Positions 9,312 through 18,920 are shown, counted from the first letter of the stretch. The stretch: 64,000 nucleotides of DNA from Paenibacillus wulumuqiensis (GCF_000971965.1 NZ_LAQP01000017.1:1-64000); one strand, 5' to 3'. The notes: generated by a model from the sequence alone, not told the origin. Numbers and translations: made by a program.

Positions 9312-10769
9312 TTACAGCTGTGGACGCTGCTGATGGAAATCGGTATTCTGTTCAAATGCATGCGCCACACGCAAAACCGTCTGTTCGTCAAAGGCTTTGC
9401 CGATAATCTGCATGCCGACAGGCAGTCCGGAGACAAAGCCGCATGGAACACTGATCGCGGGTACGCCTGCCAGACTCACCGGAATGGTCAAAATGTCGTT
9501 CAGGTACATCGTTAACGGATCGTTGACCTGGGAACCGAGCTTGAATGCGGTTGTCGGTGCTGTTGGTCCGACGATAACGTCATATTTGGCAAATACATTG
9601 TCAAAGTCCTGCTTGATCAATGTACGGACTTTCTGTGCTTTGAGATAATAAGCATCATAATAACCGGAGCTGAGCGCATACGTTCCCAGCATAATCCGGC
9701 GCTTCACTTCCGGACCAAAGCCTTCGCTGCGGGACTGATGATACATTTCCAGCAGATTGCCCGGGTTCTCGGCACGTACGCCATAACGAACACCGTCAAA
9801 ACGGGCCAGATTGGACGAAGCTTCCGAGGAAGCGAGCAGATAATAGGTAGCTACCGCATATTCGGTATAAGGAAGAGAGACTTCTTCCCACTCGGCGCCG
9901 AGACTTTCCAGCACTTTGAGTGCGCTTATGATCGATTCCTTGACTGCCGCATCGACACCTTCACCGATATATTCGGAAGGAACGGCGATTTTCAGTCCTT
10001 TGATATCGCCTGTCAGTGCACTGATATAGTCAGGAATATCGACTTTGGCCGAAGTAGAGTCTTTCTCATCGTAGCCGGCAATTGCCTGCAGAACGTAGGC
10101 GGAATCTTCCACATTTTTGGTGATCGGGCCAATCTGGTCAAGCGATGAGGCAAAGGCTACAAGACCGAAGCGGGATACAAGACCATACGTTGGCTTGAGT
10201 CCAACTACGCCGCAATAGGACGCTGGCTGACGAATCGAACCGCCGGTGTCGGAGCCAAGGGTGAAATACGCTTCACCCGCTGCCACTGCCGCTGCGGAAC
10301 CGCCGCTTGAACCACCGGGTACATGATCCAGATTCCACGGGTTGCGTACCGGCATAAAGCTGGAATTCTCGTTGGAACCGCCCATAGCAAATTCGTCCAT
10401 GTTCAGTTTGCCGAGCGTAACGGAATCCGCCAGCTGCAGCTTGTCCATAACAGTCGCGTTATAGATCGGATCATAATTACGCAAAAATTGACTGGCACAG
10501 GTCGTACGCAGTCCTTCGGTTACGATATTGTCCTTGATTCCTGCCGGCAGACCGAACAGCAGACCGCGTGCTTCGCCGCTGGCTATTTTCTTATCAAGTG
10601 CAGCCGCTTGGCGTTGGGCTGCTTCCTCATCCAGTGTAAGATATGCCTGGATGCGGTCATCACGTTCGTTAATCGTCTCGAATGCCTGTGCTACAAGATC
10701 GGTTACTGCCAGATCTTTGGCATGCAGCCGGTTATGTATTTCATTCAGACTGAGGTCAAATAAAGTCAC
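9312..10769 (-). CDS. gatA: Asp-tRNA(Asn)/Glu-tRNA(Gln) amidotransferase subunit A
   Basis: GatA (485 aa) is the glutaminase subunit and belongs to the amidase-signature family. The glycine/serine-rich signature [34 protein letters not shown] carries the Ser-cisSer-Lys triad residues, with the catalytic lysine in the upstream GIKDNI segment. It releases ammonia from glutamine and passes it to GatB. I prefer the GTG at 10769, eight bases after AAGGAGG, over a TTG six codons upstream that overlaps this ribosome-binding site. Confidence 0.97.
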   Translation of the reverse strand: MTLFDLSLNEIHNRLHAKDLAVTDLVAQAFETINERDDRIQAYLTLDEEAAQRQAAALDKKIASGEARGLLFGLPAGIKDNIVTEGLRTTCASQFLRNYDPIYNATVMDKLQLADSVTLGKLNMDEFAMGGSNENSSFMPVRNPWNLDHVPGGSSGGSAAAVAAGEAYFTLGSDTGGSIRQPASYCGVVGLKPTYGLVSRFGLVAFASSLDQIGPITKNVEDSAYVLQAIAGYDEKDSTSAKVDIPDYISALTGDIKGLKIAVPSEYIGEGVDAAVKESIISALKVLESLGAEWEEVSLPYTEYAVATYYLLASSEASSNLARFDGVRYGVRAENPGNLLEMYHQSRSEGFGPEVKRRIMLGTYALSSGYYDAYYLKAQKVRTLIKQDFDNVFAKYDVIVGPTAPTTAFKLGSQVNDPLTMYLNDILTIPVSLAGVPAISVPCGFVSGLPVGMQIIGKAFDEQTVLRVAHAFEQNTDFHQQRPQL

Positions 10770-10818
10770 TTCCGTGTCCTCCTTCAATTCGGGTTACTTG
10801 TGGTCGGGCCGCCCGGTG

Positions 10819-11106
10819 CTATTCCAGAACAGCCGGTACTTTGAACTGCCCATCTTCATCATCCGGGGCATTGCGCAGTACTTTCTCGATCGGCAGACTC
10901 TCATGTACCTTGTCTTCACGCATTACATTGCTGACATGCAGCACATGGGTGGTTGGCTCGACATTTTCCGTATCCAGCTCATTCAGCTTTTCCGCATATT
11001 TAAGAATAGCATCCAGCTGCGCAGTGAACATTTCTTTCTCTTCTTGATTCAGATCGAGACGCGCCAGTCTGGCTACATGTTCCACATCCTGAATATTAAT
11101 GGTCAT
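10819..11106 (-). CDS. gatC: Asp-tRNA(Asn)/Glu-tRNA(Gln) amidotransferase subunit C
   Basis: GatC (95 aa) is the small subunit that clamps GatA and GatB together. The sequence [48 protein letters not shown] is the typical GatC pattern. The start at 11106 has AGGAGGGTTTATCA just before it; a longer open reading frame to 11157 has no support. First gene of gatCAB. Confidence 0.95.
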   Translation of the reverse strand: MTINIQDVEHVARLARLDLNQEEKEMFTAQLDAILKYAEKLNELDTENVEPTTHVLHVSNVMREDKVHESLPIEKVLRNAPDDEDGQFKVPAVLE

Positions 11107-11266
11107 TGATAAACCCTCCTTCAATCCTGTACCGGTCTCCCACCAACTGTGCGCCATTCATGGATCAATGACTGCCTGTCCAAATGACGGGTGAACCCGG
11201 CGGGAAATAACTTTTTCCATTATAGGTTACATACCCGGACAATTCAATCCGTTAAAGCGACAGCAA

Positions 11267-11298
11267 TAAAAAAAGAGCCGGCAGCGCCGACTCTTTTA
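11267..11298 (-). terminator. Terminator of the 125-aa hypothetical gene
   Basis: On the minus strand AAGAGTCGGCGCTGCCGGCTCTT is followed by a run of seven T. The stem overlaps the last bases and the stop codon of the upstream gene. Confidence 0.8.
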
Positions 11299-11673
11299 AA
11301 TCCAAGCACGCAGATTGATTTGTTTGACGAAATCAGCCTGTGTACTTTTATCTGTTAAAGGTTCTTCAGGTACCGGAAGTTCCTCACCATTCATCACTTG
11401 AAAAAATAACTTCTCATTGTGTGTTGCCAGAGCATAATCGATCAGTGCCTCGCGTCCGACTCGTTCAGCTTCCTGCTGCAGCAATTTCTCCTCCGGCTCA
11501 ATATCGCCAGCCGGTACAAAGAAGTTACGATTTGCTTTAGGAATACGAATGACATAATCGAAGGCATTATCAGGGTTACGGTCATATGCAATTATATATC
11601 CATAATCTCCTACAGGCAGATTTTGCTCAAAGGTATCAGTGACAACTACGACTTTTTCTCCCAGATGCAGCAT
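11296..11673 (-). CDS. Hypothetical protein with SH3-like N-terminus
   Basis: A 125-residue soluble protein I cannot assign to a named family. The first 60 residues (LGEKVVVVTDTFEQNLPVGDYGYIIAYDRNPDNAFDYVIRIP) alternate short beta strands as in small SH3/KOW-like barrels. The C-terminal half is acidic and helical. It is monocistronic with its own terminator, and GGGGGAGAT-type purines precede the ATG. No signal peptide or membrane segment is visible. Confidence 0.65.
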   Translation of the reverse strand: MLHLGEKVVVVTDTFEQNLPVGDYGYIIAYDRNPDNAFDYVIRIPKANRNFFVPAGDIEPEEKLLQQEAERVGREALIDYALATHNEKLFFQVMNGEELPVPEEPLTDKSTQADFVKQINLRAWI

Positions 11674-11833
11674 CGTCTATCTCCCCCTAGCTTATCTCCT
11701 TATTTGTACATCCTACTACAATAAGTAAGTGGTGTCCACTTTTATCCTGAAAATTACATCTTAATACCCTTGTGAAAAAATGCATTTTATAAAGTACGTC
11801 TGAAGAGGTCGATTGGTGTCATTTTATTTCCAA

Positions 11834-11873
11834 AATAAAACAAGCAGGCTGGAAGGGAATCCGGCCTGCTTGT
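11834..11873 (-). terminator. Terminator after the MBL/thioredoxin/DedA genes
   Basis: The hairpin CAAGCAGGC/GCCTGCTTG on the minus strand is followed by TTTTATTTT. It lies about 105 bases after the MBL gene. Confidence 0.8.
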
Positions 11874-11977
11874 CTGATTTGTCGGTAATTCGCGAGTAAT
11901 TATTGGTAAAAGGCAGTCTGTGCAGCTGACAAATGTTATTGTGCTATTTTATGCATATTCGTGCAGAAGCCTGTTTC

Positions 11978-12619
11978 TCAGGCCGGAACATAAGGATTGC
12001 CGGCTTTCTCGGCACCTATCGTTGTTCTCGGTCCATGTCCCGGATAAACTTTGGTCTCATCGGCAAAACGGTACAGAACGGTACGAATCGAATCGATCAG
12101 ATCACGTTCGCTGCCACCGGTCAGGTCAGTACGTCCTACCCCCATACGGAACAACACGTCACCGGAGAACAGCTCTGTTCCGCAAAGGAAGCTGACGCTG
12201 CCCGGTGAATGGCCCGGTGTATGATACACCGTAAACGTATGACCGATCAGCTCCAGCTTTTGTCCTTTGTCCAGAGCATATTCGGCAGGCTCTGCAATGA
12301 TCGGAGGCGTCACATCCGGCCACATGGCCGAACCGTTAAGCCGTGGATTGGTCATCCATTCCGCTTCCAGATCATGCAGATAAACCGGGCAGTTATAGTG
12401 CTGGCGCATCTCCTGAACTCCGCCCATATGATCAAAATGGGCATGGGTCAGCAAAATGGCTTCAATCCTAAGCTTCAGCGTATCAATACGGCGGATCAGT
12501 GAACCGGGGTTCATGCCCGGATCGATCACAACTGCACGCTGATTGTCTTCCGCGATAAGCAGATAGGCATTCGTCTGCAGCGGTCCCAGCGAAAAAGTCT
12601 CTATTTTAAACAAAGCCAT
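11978..12619 (-). CDS. MBL-fold metallo-hydrolase (glyoxalase II-like)
   Basis: A 213-residue metallo-beta-lactamase-fold protein of the short glyoxalase II/YqgX type. The zinc motif THAHFDHMGG (HxHxDH), a later HTPGHSPGS histidine, the bridging Asp in LFSGDVLF and a C-terminal VYPGHGP histidine are all present, so two metal ions are expected. YqgX-like proteins hydrolyse S-lactoylglutathione-type or related thioesters; the true substrate is unknown. It starts at the base after the preceding thioredoxin-like gene ends, so the two are tightly coupled. Confidence 0.88.
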   Translation of the reverse strand: MALFKIETFSLGPLQTNAYLLIAEDNQRAVVIDPGMNPGSLIRRIDTLKLRIEAILLTHAHFDHMGGVQEMRQHYNCPVYLHDLEAEWMTNPRLNGSAMWPDVTPPIIAEPAEYALDKGQKLELIGHTFTVYHTPGHSPGSVSFLCGTELFSGDVLFRMGVGRTDLTGGSERDLIDSIRTVLYRFADETKVYPGHGPRTTIGAEKAGNPYVPA

Positions 12620-13189
12620 TCACACTCCTGATAATAATTCATGCAGTTCACGGATCACCATCGCATGGGAAGCGGCACCTTCACCATAGCGCTCCAGCAT
12701 GGCCTTGCGTACCTCGGCCATTTTATCCTTGTAATCCGGTGCTTCGCGATCCGGATTCTCTTCACGGAAAGCAACCATCAGCTCCTGTACGTGTTCCGGA
12801 CGCGGTCCCCATTGTCCCAGCACGTGACCGCCGGTATCGGTAATAATCACAATCGGTACGGAGCGTCCGCCCATGGTCAGGTATTCATCCATCACATCCT
12901 GATGTTCTTCGAGAATCAGCACCCTGGTCGGAATGCCCGCTTCTTCAAAAGCACGGAATACGACCGGAATATTGCGTACGACATCACCACACCAGTCTGC
13001 CGCAATAATAATGGAACGCAGATCATCGCGGTGATTAAGCAATTTGAAAAATTCATGGTCATCCAGATCGGTCCAGTTGAATAAGGTATATCCATCATGG
13101 AACGCTTCCTTGTTCTGTGTCATACCCTCCATAAACTGCTCGGGCGTGATAGCTACTTCCCACTTGTCTGCCAGATTGCGCTTGCTCAT
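12620..13189 (-). CDS. Thioredoxin-fold protein lacking a CxxC pair
   Basis: A 189-residue thioredoxin-family protein of the PF14595 type. The central strand IIIAADWCGDVVRNIPVVFRAFEEAGIPTRVLIL corresponds to the thioredoxin active-site region, but the expected second cysteine is replaced (WCGDV), leaving one cysteine. The cis-Pro loop (GGRSVPIVIIT) is present. A monothiol reductase or chaperone-like role is possible. The ATG at 13189 is preferred to an in-frame TTG immediately before it. The gene sits 25 bases after dedA and abuts the MBL gene. Confidence 0.8.
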   Translation of the reverse strand: MSKRNLADKWEVAITPEQFMEGMTQNKEAFHDGYTLFNWTDLDDHEFFKLLNHRDDLRSIIIAADWCGDVVRNIPVVFRAFEEAGIPTRVLILEEHQDVMDEYLTMGGRSVPIVIITDTGGHVLGQWGPRPEHVQELMVAFREENPDREAPDYKDKMAEVRKAMLERYGEGAASHAMVIRELHELLSGV

Positions 13190-13214
13190 CAATTCCGCCG
13201 CCTTTCGGATGGGT

Positions 13215-13814
13215 TTATTTCTTTTTCATCTTCCTTTTAACCAAAAAGTAGGATGCCAGCAGCACAACCGCTACAATCAGAATTGGCGTCGTATACTTGC
13301 TGGCGATCTGGTCGATGTTCTCCCACTGGCTGCCCAGTACCATACCCAGATAAACAAACAGGGCTGACCATGGAATAACCGCCAGTGTCGTCAGAATAAT
13401 AAAGCGGGCATGCGACATCTTGGTAATGCCTGCCGGAATGGAAATCGCATGGCGTACGACTGGAATAAAACGCGCCGTGAAAATAACGCCGGTGCCGTAC
13501 TTCTCAAACCATTCTTCCGCGTGATCAATATGGCTTTTCTTGATCAGGATGTACTTGCCGTACTTTTCCAAAACAGGACGTCCGCCGTAGCGACCGATCC
13601 AGTAAATGAACAGCTGAGCGATCACCCCACCGATGGTACCAAAAGCCACCGCTCCAAAATAATTGATACTGCCGGTGGATACAAGGAATCCTCCATAGGC
13701 CAGTACGATCTCGCTCGGGATAACCTCAATCATCAGACCCAGCATAATGCCGGCATAGCCAAGCTGTTCTACCCAGTGCAATAGTTGTGAAATAATATCG
13801 GAAATAATCTCCAC
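13215..13814 (-). CDS. DedA family membrane protein
   Basis: A 199-residue DedA (VTT/SNARE-associated domain) membrane protein. The conserved re-entrant regions are seen as EVIPSEIVLAYGGFL and the RFIPVVRHAISIPAG motif with its essential arginines. DedA proteins move undecaprenyl phosphate or phospholipids across the membrane and affect envelope homeostasis. GTG at 13814 follows AAGGAGG by four bases; the longer in-frame reading to 13934 covers a non-conserved leader. Confidence 0.85.
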   Translation of the reverse strand: MEIISDIISQLLHWVEQLGYAGIMLGLMIEVIPSEIVLAYGGFLVSTGSINYFGAVAFGTIGGVIAQLFIYWIGRYGGRPVLEKYGKYILIKKSHIDHAEEWFEKYGTGVIFTARFIPVVRHAISIPAGITKMSHARFIILTTLAVIPWSALFVYLGMVLGSQWENIDQIASKYTTPILIVAVVLLASYFLVKRKMKKK

Positions 13815-14037
13815 CAGTCCTCCTTCAGTATGGTTGCGTTCCTGTCTCTCTATATCAGGCTTATGTATTCCCCAATGAATCAAGCGCTGTGCCGTCATGA
13901 TGTCCCCACATATTTTAGCACAGGGGTGGAACATGGGCTAGTTTTAAGCGCACATGTTGTGTGAATGCGACTGTGCAGACACAGATCAAGATAGTACCGA
14001 AATTATCTGGCTTGGATGAAGTTTGCTTTGGTACAGC

Positions 14038-14071
14038 ATAAAAAACGGACTGCCCAAACAAGCAGTCCGTC
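14038..14071 (-). terminator. Terminator of the methyltransferase gene
   Basis: On the minus strand GACGGACTGC-TTGTTTGG-GCAGTCCGT is followed by TTTTTTATG. It lies about 200 bases after the gene; the stretch 14072-14272 between holds nothing else I recognise. Confidence 0.75.
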
Positions 14072-14272
14072 GGTGTAGAGTAAGTCTGAATAGTGATAGT
14101 GATGTCGATACAGATATTATCACGGCAAGGATACAGGTTCCAAGGAAAAACTTCCATGGGACCTGAAAGATCAACTTTAACAGTGTACAGCTTGCTTTCC
14201 AACACAGCACGTTTGGCTGAAAAAGATCTAGCATAGGAAAATTAGCCTTACTACAGCAGCATCGTTGGCATT

Positions 14273-15460
14273 TTACAGTGCCGTTTTGCTGGTCTGCTCC
14301 TGCGGAAGCAGGTCGCGGCAGGCATTTTCCAGATAAGGATTGGCCTGCAGCATGTTGCGGAATACGCTGTACTCCTGCCACATCGTCGCAGTGTCTCCCG
14401 CAGAGCCTTTGACCGCACGGATCAGAATGTTCTTGGGCGTATGCTCCATATCGATAAACTCAAGCAGCTGGGTGCGATAGCCCATCAGATCCAGTAACTT
14501 GGCACGAATCGCGTCGGTAGCCAGCGCAGAGAAGCGTTCCTTGAGGATACCGTGTGACAACAGCGGGCTCAGCGCATCGTTCTCCACCTGGCTGAACAAT
14601 TCATGCTGACAGCATGGTACAGAGAGAATAACCGACGCATCCCAGCGCACCGCTTTTTCCAGTGCTGCGTCGGTTGCCGTATCACAGGCATGCAGGGTAA
14701 CGACCATATCTACCTGATCCAGTTCGTTATAATCCGCGATATCACCGACGAGGAAGAGAAGCTTGTCATAATTCAGCTTCTCGGCCAGCTGGCTGCAGTG
14801 CTGGATAACGTCGGCTTTGAGATCGAGACCGACAATACGCAGTGGACGGCGCTGCTGGATATTCAGATAATGATACAGGGCAAATGTCAGGTACGACTTG
14901 CCGCAGCCAAAGTCCACAATCGTCAGTTCCCGGTCTTCCGGCAGGGAAGGCAGTATATCCTGCACCATCTCCAGGAAACGGTTGATTTGACGAAACTTGT
15001 CGTACTTTTTGGCAAACACTTTGCCGTCTGCATTCATAATGCCCAGCTCGACCAGAAATGGAACCGGCTCGCCTTCGTCCAGAATGTAGCGCTTTTTGCG
15101 GTTATGGTTGAGATCGGCTTCGGTCTTGGTCGCGGTCTTGGTCAGGATGGATACTTTGTACTTCTTGCTGATCAGCACCTGATAATCCGCTTCGGTCGTA
15201 CATAGCAGTCCCTGTCGCATCGATTGCTCGAACAGTTCCATGAGCGGGCGCTCCGCTTCGGTAGCGGGCACGTTCTCATGAGTGACTTTGTTATTATAAT
15301 GATAAGCAAACTGGTAGTGCAGCTGCTTTTTGAGTTCAACCGGCTTGATGATGACTTTGTTAAATGCATCGGGTTCCCGTTTGCGGCGCTGACTGAGCGT
15401 CGCCGAGATCAGTTCACCGCTCTCGATCAGCTGGTGAATCAGTTTCTGGAGTGAATCCAT
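14273..15460 (-). CDS. Class I SAM-dependent methyltransferase (Methyltransf_32-like)
   Basis: A 395-residue protein with a Rossmann-type methyltransferase domain of the PF13679 group. Motif I is ELTIVDFGCGKSYLTFALYHYL and is followed by an acidic motif II (IVGLDLKAD) and VVTLHACDTATDAAL. The N-terminal 150 residues are basic and may bind nucleic acid (KKYKVSILTKTATKTEADLNHNRKKRYIL). Distant relatives act on RNA, but the substrate is not known. The ATG at 15460 is chosen over a TTG three codons upstream. Confidence 0.82.
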   Translation of the reverse strand: MDSLQKLIHQLIESGELISATLSQRRKREPDAFNKVIIKPVELKKQLHYQFAYHYNNKVTHENVPATEAERPLMELFEQSMRQGLLCTTEADYQVLISKKYKVSILTKTATKTEADLNHNRKKRYILDEGEPVPFLVELGIMNADGKVFAKKYDKFRQINRFLEMVQDILPSLPEDRELTIVDFGCGKSYLTFALYHYLNIQQRRPLRIVGLDLKADVIQHCSQLAEKLNYDKLLFLVGDIADYNELDQVDMVVTLHACDTATDAALEKAVRWDASVILSVPCCQHELFSQVENDALSPLLSHGILKERFSALATDAIRAKLLDLMGYRTQLLEFIDMEHTPKNILIRAVKGSAGDTATMWQEYSVFRNMLQANPYLENACRDLLPQEQTSKTAL

Positions 15461-15485
15461 GATGTACAATCACTTTCTTTCCTTT

Positions 15486-16130
15486 TCAATTTTGCAGCCG
15501 GGCATGCGCCGCTTCAATATCTGCCCGGGTGATGCCGCCCTCTTGCAGCTCTTCATCGCTTTTGCGGAGCATGCGTTCATAAAAGGCATTACCGATCTGT
15601 TCACCCTCTACAGGGTCCAGTTCGGTCAGACGGCGGAGTGCATCCATCGCATTATCATAATAGCCTTCCTGCTCTTCATATTCCACCATCAGTTTCTCTA
15701 CAGCGGCAGGAAGCATATATTCCTCCAGCTGGTCGAGCAGTTCATCCATATGCTGCGGATAATCCAGCAGACTGCGGTCTGCTCCATGGACTGCGCTGTA
15801 CAGAAACAGATGCAGGGATTTGATCCGGCGTACGACTGCGTCCTCTTCATGACCGCCAGCGGCATAAATGTCTGCTTCGACCTTGATCATACGCGCCAAA
15901 CCCTGTAACTGGTCTACCTCGACGGTCGGACCGACACGGAACATATCAATCACTTCATCGGTCGGCATACGATTAACGAGTTCGCTGTTCAAACGGAAGT
16001 TTTTGCGCATTAGATCATCGACTTCCCATAGTGCTTCCGTATATTTCTTTTCTTCCTTGAGTCCGAACGCTTTGGAGATCATGCTGGCCATATCCTCGAT
16101 CATGCCCATGAGGTAGTCTTTTCTGAACAT
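15486..16130 (-). CDS. DUF6483-like helical protein
   Basis: A 214-residue, largely helical, acidic cytoplasmic protein (MIEDMASMISKAFGLKEEKKYTEALWEVDDLM...) similar to the uncharacterised DUF6483 group common in Paenibacillus. The helix pairs look TPR-like, suggesting protein binding. Function unknown. It ends 25 bases before the methyltransferase gene and is probably in the same transcript. Confidence 0.7.
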   Translation of the reverse strand: MFRKDYLMGMIEDMASMISKAFGLKEEKKYTEALWEVDDLMRKNFRLNSELVNRMPTDEVIDMFRVGPTVEVDQLQGLARMIKVEADIYAAGGHEEDAVVRRIKSLHLFLYSAVHGADRSLLDYPQHMDELLDQLEEYMLPAAVEKLMVEYEEQEGYYDNAMDALRRLTELDPVEGEQIGNAFYERMLRKSDEELQEGGITRADIEAAHARLQN

Positions 16131-16166
16131 TCCTATCCCGCCTTCAGTATGAGTCTGTAATGATGT

Positions 16167-16949
16167 TTATTTTAAAAACCGGTCAATGACGGATACAAGT
16201 TCCTGTGGGGCCTCCAGCATACTCATATGCCCTACCCCCGGAATAACTATAGCTGTGATCTGTTCTCCTTCGGCAGTAAACAAACGTTCTGCCGGTACAA
16301 TGGCATCACGTTCACCCGCGACGAGCAATACCGGAAGGGTGGAAGAAGCGATCACCGAGCGTCGATCCGGACGCTCACGCATCGCCATGGCTGCGCCGCA
16401 TGCTCCCTGAGGTGGCGTATGGTATCCAATCTCCCGTGCTTTTTGCACCGCCTGCGGCAAAGAAGTCACCGATTCAGGCGCAAACAATCCTTCAATAAAT
16501 CCGTCCACAAAAGCGGCTACACCTTCACTGTTGATTTTGGAAACGGTCTGCAGACGCTTCTCCCGGGCTTCCGGTGAATCTTCGTAGCCGGTAGAGTGGA
16601 CCAGTCCCCATGCTTTCAAATAACCGGAATACTGTTCAGCCAGTACGAGTGCAATATACCCACCCATCGAATGACCCAGCACAGTTACCTGACTGAGCTC
16701 CAGATGATCCAGCAGCCGGATCACATCCTCGGCCATCTGTTCGATCCGGTAGGAACCTTCCGGTGCCGGACTGCGTCCATGCCCGCGCAGATCGGGTACG
16801 ATACAGCGGTAACGCTTAGACAATTCCGGAACCACTTCATCCCAGTAGGCGGCGCTGCCCATAAATCCGTGCAGCAGCACAAGCGGCTCTCCTGTGCCGG
16901 TATCGGTAAAGTAAAGCAGTTCGGGCGAATGCTGAATATGCTGGTTCAT
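16167..16949 (-). CDS. Alpha/beta-fold hydrolase
   Basis: A 260-residue alpha/beta hydrolase. Visible are the oxyanion HGFMGSAAYW motif, the nucleophile elbow GHSMGGYIA, the acid in AGERDAIVP and the catalytic His in PGVGHMSMLEAP. It resembles carboxylesterase/BioH-like enzymes; the substrate is not deducible. GGGAGG lies nine bases before the ATG at 16949; a longer frame to 17000 lacks a ribosome-binding site. Confidence 0.85.
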   Translation of the reverse strand: MNQHIQHSPELLYFTDTGTGEPLVLLHGFMGSAAYWDEVVPELSKRYRCIVPDLRGHGRSPAPEGSYRIEQMAEDVIRLLDHLELSQVTVLGHSMGGYIALVLAEQYSGYLKAWGLVHSTGYEDSPEAREKRLQTVSKINSEGVAAFVDGFIEGLFAPESVTSLPQAVQKAREIGYHTPPQGACGAAMAMRERPDRRSVIASSTLPVLLVAGERDAIVPAERLFTAEGEQITAIVIPGVGHMSMLEAPQELVSVIDRFLK

Positions 16950-17085
16950 AAATGTGTGCCTCCCTGTACAATTATTCGGAAATATATACGAATTGTTCAT
17001 CTATAATAGGTAAATGATATTCAATACCACATAAGATAATATCCTGTTCGCTGAAGTATCACCCTTATCTGCCGAGCAAGCCGAA

Positions 17086-17628
17086 TTAATCGGTCACGCC
17101 GAGCCCACGGACTGCTGCCTCCACAACGTCGTCTGCCATCTTCATTACCTGGCGAAGCGAAGTGGTCTGCAGCGTCCAGTAGGGCTTGGGTCCATTCTCG
17201 TTGACGATGGCTGCGATGCTGTACGCGCCTACACCCGGAAATTTGCCCCCGACAGACAATGCCGGAAATAATGGCTCTTCTCCAATGCTGTAGAGACCGA
17301 CCGAACGCGAATGGCCCAGACAGGCATCTATCGCAATAATCGTCAGATCGACGGATATCTGCGGAATGCGTTCATGCAGATTATGCGCATCACAGGGATA
17401 ATCCATTGTACCTGTAACATGAGGAATCCCGCGTGCCTCCAGCCCGCTGCCGATCAGCGGTCCAAGTGCATCCCCGGTGGAGCGGTCTGTCCCGATACAC
17501 ACAAAGGCAAGTTCATCCAGTGCATGGCGGCTGTGAATCATCCGGAAAAACTGGGTTAATCCATCCGTATTCACATTACGCCGATTCTGCTGGTCATAGG
17601 GAAGCAGACTTGATTGACGATTAATCAT
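17086..17628 (-). CDS. yyaC: Spore protease-like protein YyaC
   Basis: A 180-residue YyaC-type protein related to the germination protease GPR. The core VCIGTDRSTGDALGPLIGSGLEARGI, GTMDYPCDAHNLHE and IIAIDACLGHSRSVG with SVGGKFPGVGAYSIAAIVN matches the family. YyaC is a sporulation protein of Bacillales thought to be a peptidase, so its presence supports a spore-forming host. GAGGAGGGAATC precedes the ATG at somewhat long spacing. Confidence 0.88.
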   Translation of the reverse strand: MINRQSSLLPYDQQNRRNVNTDGLTQFFRMIHSRHALDELAFVCIGTDRSTGDALGPLIGSGLEARGIPHVTGTMDYPCDAHNLHERIPQISVDLTIIAIDACLGHSRSVGLYSIGEEPLFPALSVGGKFPGVGAYSIAAIVNENGPKPYWTLQTTSLRQVMKMADDVVEAAVRGLGVTD

Positions 17629-17774
17629 ATAATAGTAGATTCCCTCCTCGAATGTGCGTACCTATAGTAATTTTAACCGATGCGCCCTATTACCGCAAAA
17701 TATTGGTTCCCCGGCTCTATCCATGGTACAATACAACAAAATCAGCTTTTGTTACAGAAAGGGAGAACGCACCG

Positions 17775-17999
17775 ATGGATTTGTCCCAACACACAACGGA
17801 GAATCTGGAAGTCATGATTGAAGCGATCAAAACCAAGCTTCGGATGGCCAGTGGTGCAGCGATGCAGGCTTCTGCCTTTTCGCTGGATCAGTATGAAGAT
17901 ATCCACGAAGTATATGATATTGTCATGAACAAACCGAATTTGAGCATCAGTGAAGTTGAAGCGCTTGTGTCCGAACTGGGCCGTCTGCGCAATAAGTAA
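17775..17999 (+). CDS. DUF1128 family protein
   Basis: A 74-residue protein of the DUF1128 (YfkK) family, with the sequence LEVMIEAIKTKLRMASGAAMQASAFSLDQYEDIHEVYDIVMNKPNLSISEVEALVSELGRLR. It is short, helical and cytoplasmic, and its function is unknown. The ATG at 17775 follows AAAGGGAGA. A SigA-like promoter with TACAAT near 17734 lies upstream, and a terminator follows. Confidence 0.85.
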   Translation: MDLSQHTTENLEVMIEAIKTKLRMASGAAMQASAFSLDQYEDIHEVYDIVMNKPNLSISEVEALVSELGRLRNK

Positions 18000-18007
18000 T
18001 TCGTATC

Positions 18008-18046
18008 AAAGCCCGTTCCTGTGTAGGCAGGAGCGGGCTTTTTTTG
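18008..18046 (+). terminator. Terminator of the DUF1128 gene
   Basis: AAAGCCCGTTCCT and AGGAGCGGGCTTTT form a strong stem followed by a T-run. Confidence 0.88.
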
Positions 18047-18185
18047 TCCACTTCCTGTTACGTACTTCTCTTTCATCCGTACACAGTTAGCATAATGTTC
18101 ATGATTGTTTGCCGCTAACAGGGTTCAGTCGCTGTTGGCGGGTTAAATTTAACATAACGATAACAAATGAAAGAAGGCGATCCTT

Positions 18186-18911
18186 ATCTCATCTCCAGCT
18201 TTTCCTGAACGTTCAGGACGCAAATTCCCGAATCTGCCATTATGGCTGTTAATCACCCTGGTACTGATTGCAGGCGCAGGCTTCTCCTTTATCCTGCTCA
18301 ATGTAGCTACCTGGCTCATTCAGAATGCATTCGGTGGTAAGGTCCATATATGGGAAAATGAGTTTCAGCAAAGTGTACGTACGTTCCACGATGAACCTAT
18401 ACGAACGATCATGCTGTTTTTCACTTATCTTGGCGGTTTTTATTCGACCATGTTTGTATCTCTCGGTTTTGCCCTGCTGCTGTCGGTGCGGCATCAATAT
18501 CGTGAAGCATTGATGCTGCTGCTCACCTCTGGCGGTGCCTGGCTGCTGAATACGGTTCTAAAATCGCATTTTATGCGCCCGCGGCCTGAACTGGAATTCT
18601 GGACGCATGCGTCAGGATACAGTTTCCCCAGTGGACATGCCACAATAGCTGCAGCGATGTACGGTATGCTGTTCTTTATCTGGGCCCGTTACCGCAGACA
18701 GAACCATCAATCTATGGTGCCAGCTATCCTCTGCGGCATTCTGCTCATTATACTGATCGGTGTGACACGGGTATATCTGGGAGTGCATTATCCAACGGAT
18801 ATCATTGCCGGTTTTGCCAGTGGATTTCTGTGGCTGATCACATGCGCTTATGCGTTATCCCTTTGGCAGAAAAGAAGGCCGCAGCCGCCTTTAAATGGTT
18901 CAAGGCCATAG
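18186..18911 (+). CDS. PAP2 superfamily phosphatase, no canonical start codon
   Basis: A membrane phosphatase of the PAP2/BcrC type. The signature is visible as LKSHFMRPRPELEF, SFPSGHATIAAAM and RVYLGVHYPTDIIAG, with about six transmembrane helices. Family members dephosphorylate undecaprenyl pyrophosphate or phosphatidic acid derivatives. The frame is open from 18171, but it contains no ATG, GTG or TTG until the ATG at 18411. Starting there would delete the first membrane helix (WLLITLVLIAGAGFSFILLNVATWLI). AAGAAGG at 18171-18177 is eight bases before an ATC at 18186, which I use provisionally. A frameshift after the out-of-frame ATG at 18167 is the alternative. Confidence 0.75.
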   Translation: MSSPAFPERSGRKFPNLPLWLLITLVLIAGAGFSFILLNVATWLIQNAFGGKVHIWENEFQQSVRTFHDEPIRTIMLFFTYLGGFYSTMFVSLGFALLLSVRHQYREALMLLLTSGGAWLLNTVLKSHFMRPRPELEFWTHASGYSFPSGHATIAAAMYGMLFFIWARYRRQNHQSMVPAILCGILLIILIGVTRVYLGVHYPTDIIAGFASGFLWLITCAYALSLWQKRRPQPPLNGSRP

Positions 18912-18920
18912 AGTGGTAAT

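Noticed and set aside
14038-14071. Possible small RNA between dedA and the methyltransferase gene
   Set aside because: The hairpin with T-run is fully explained as the terminator of the methyltransferase gene.
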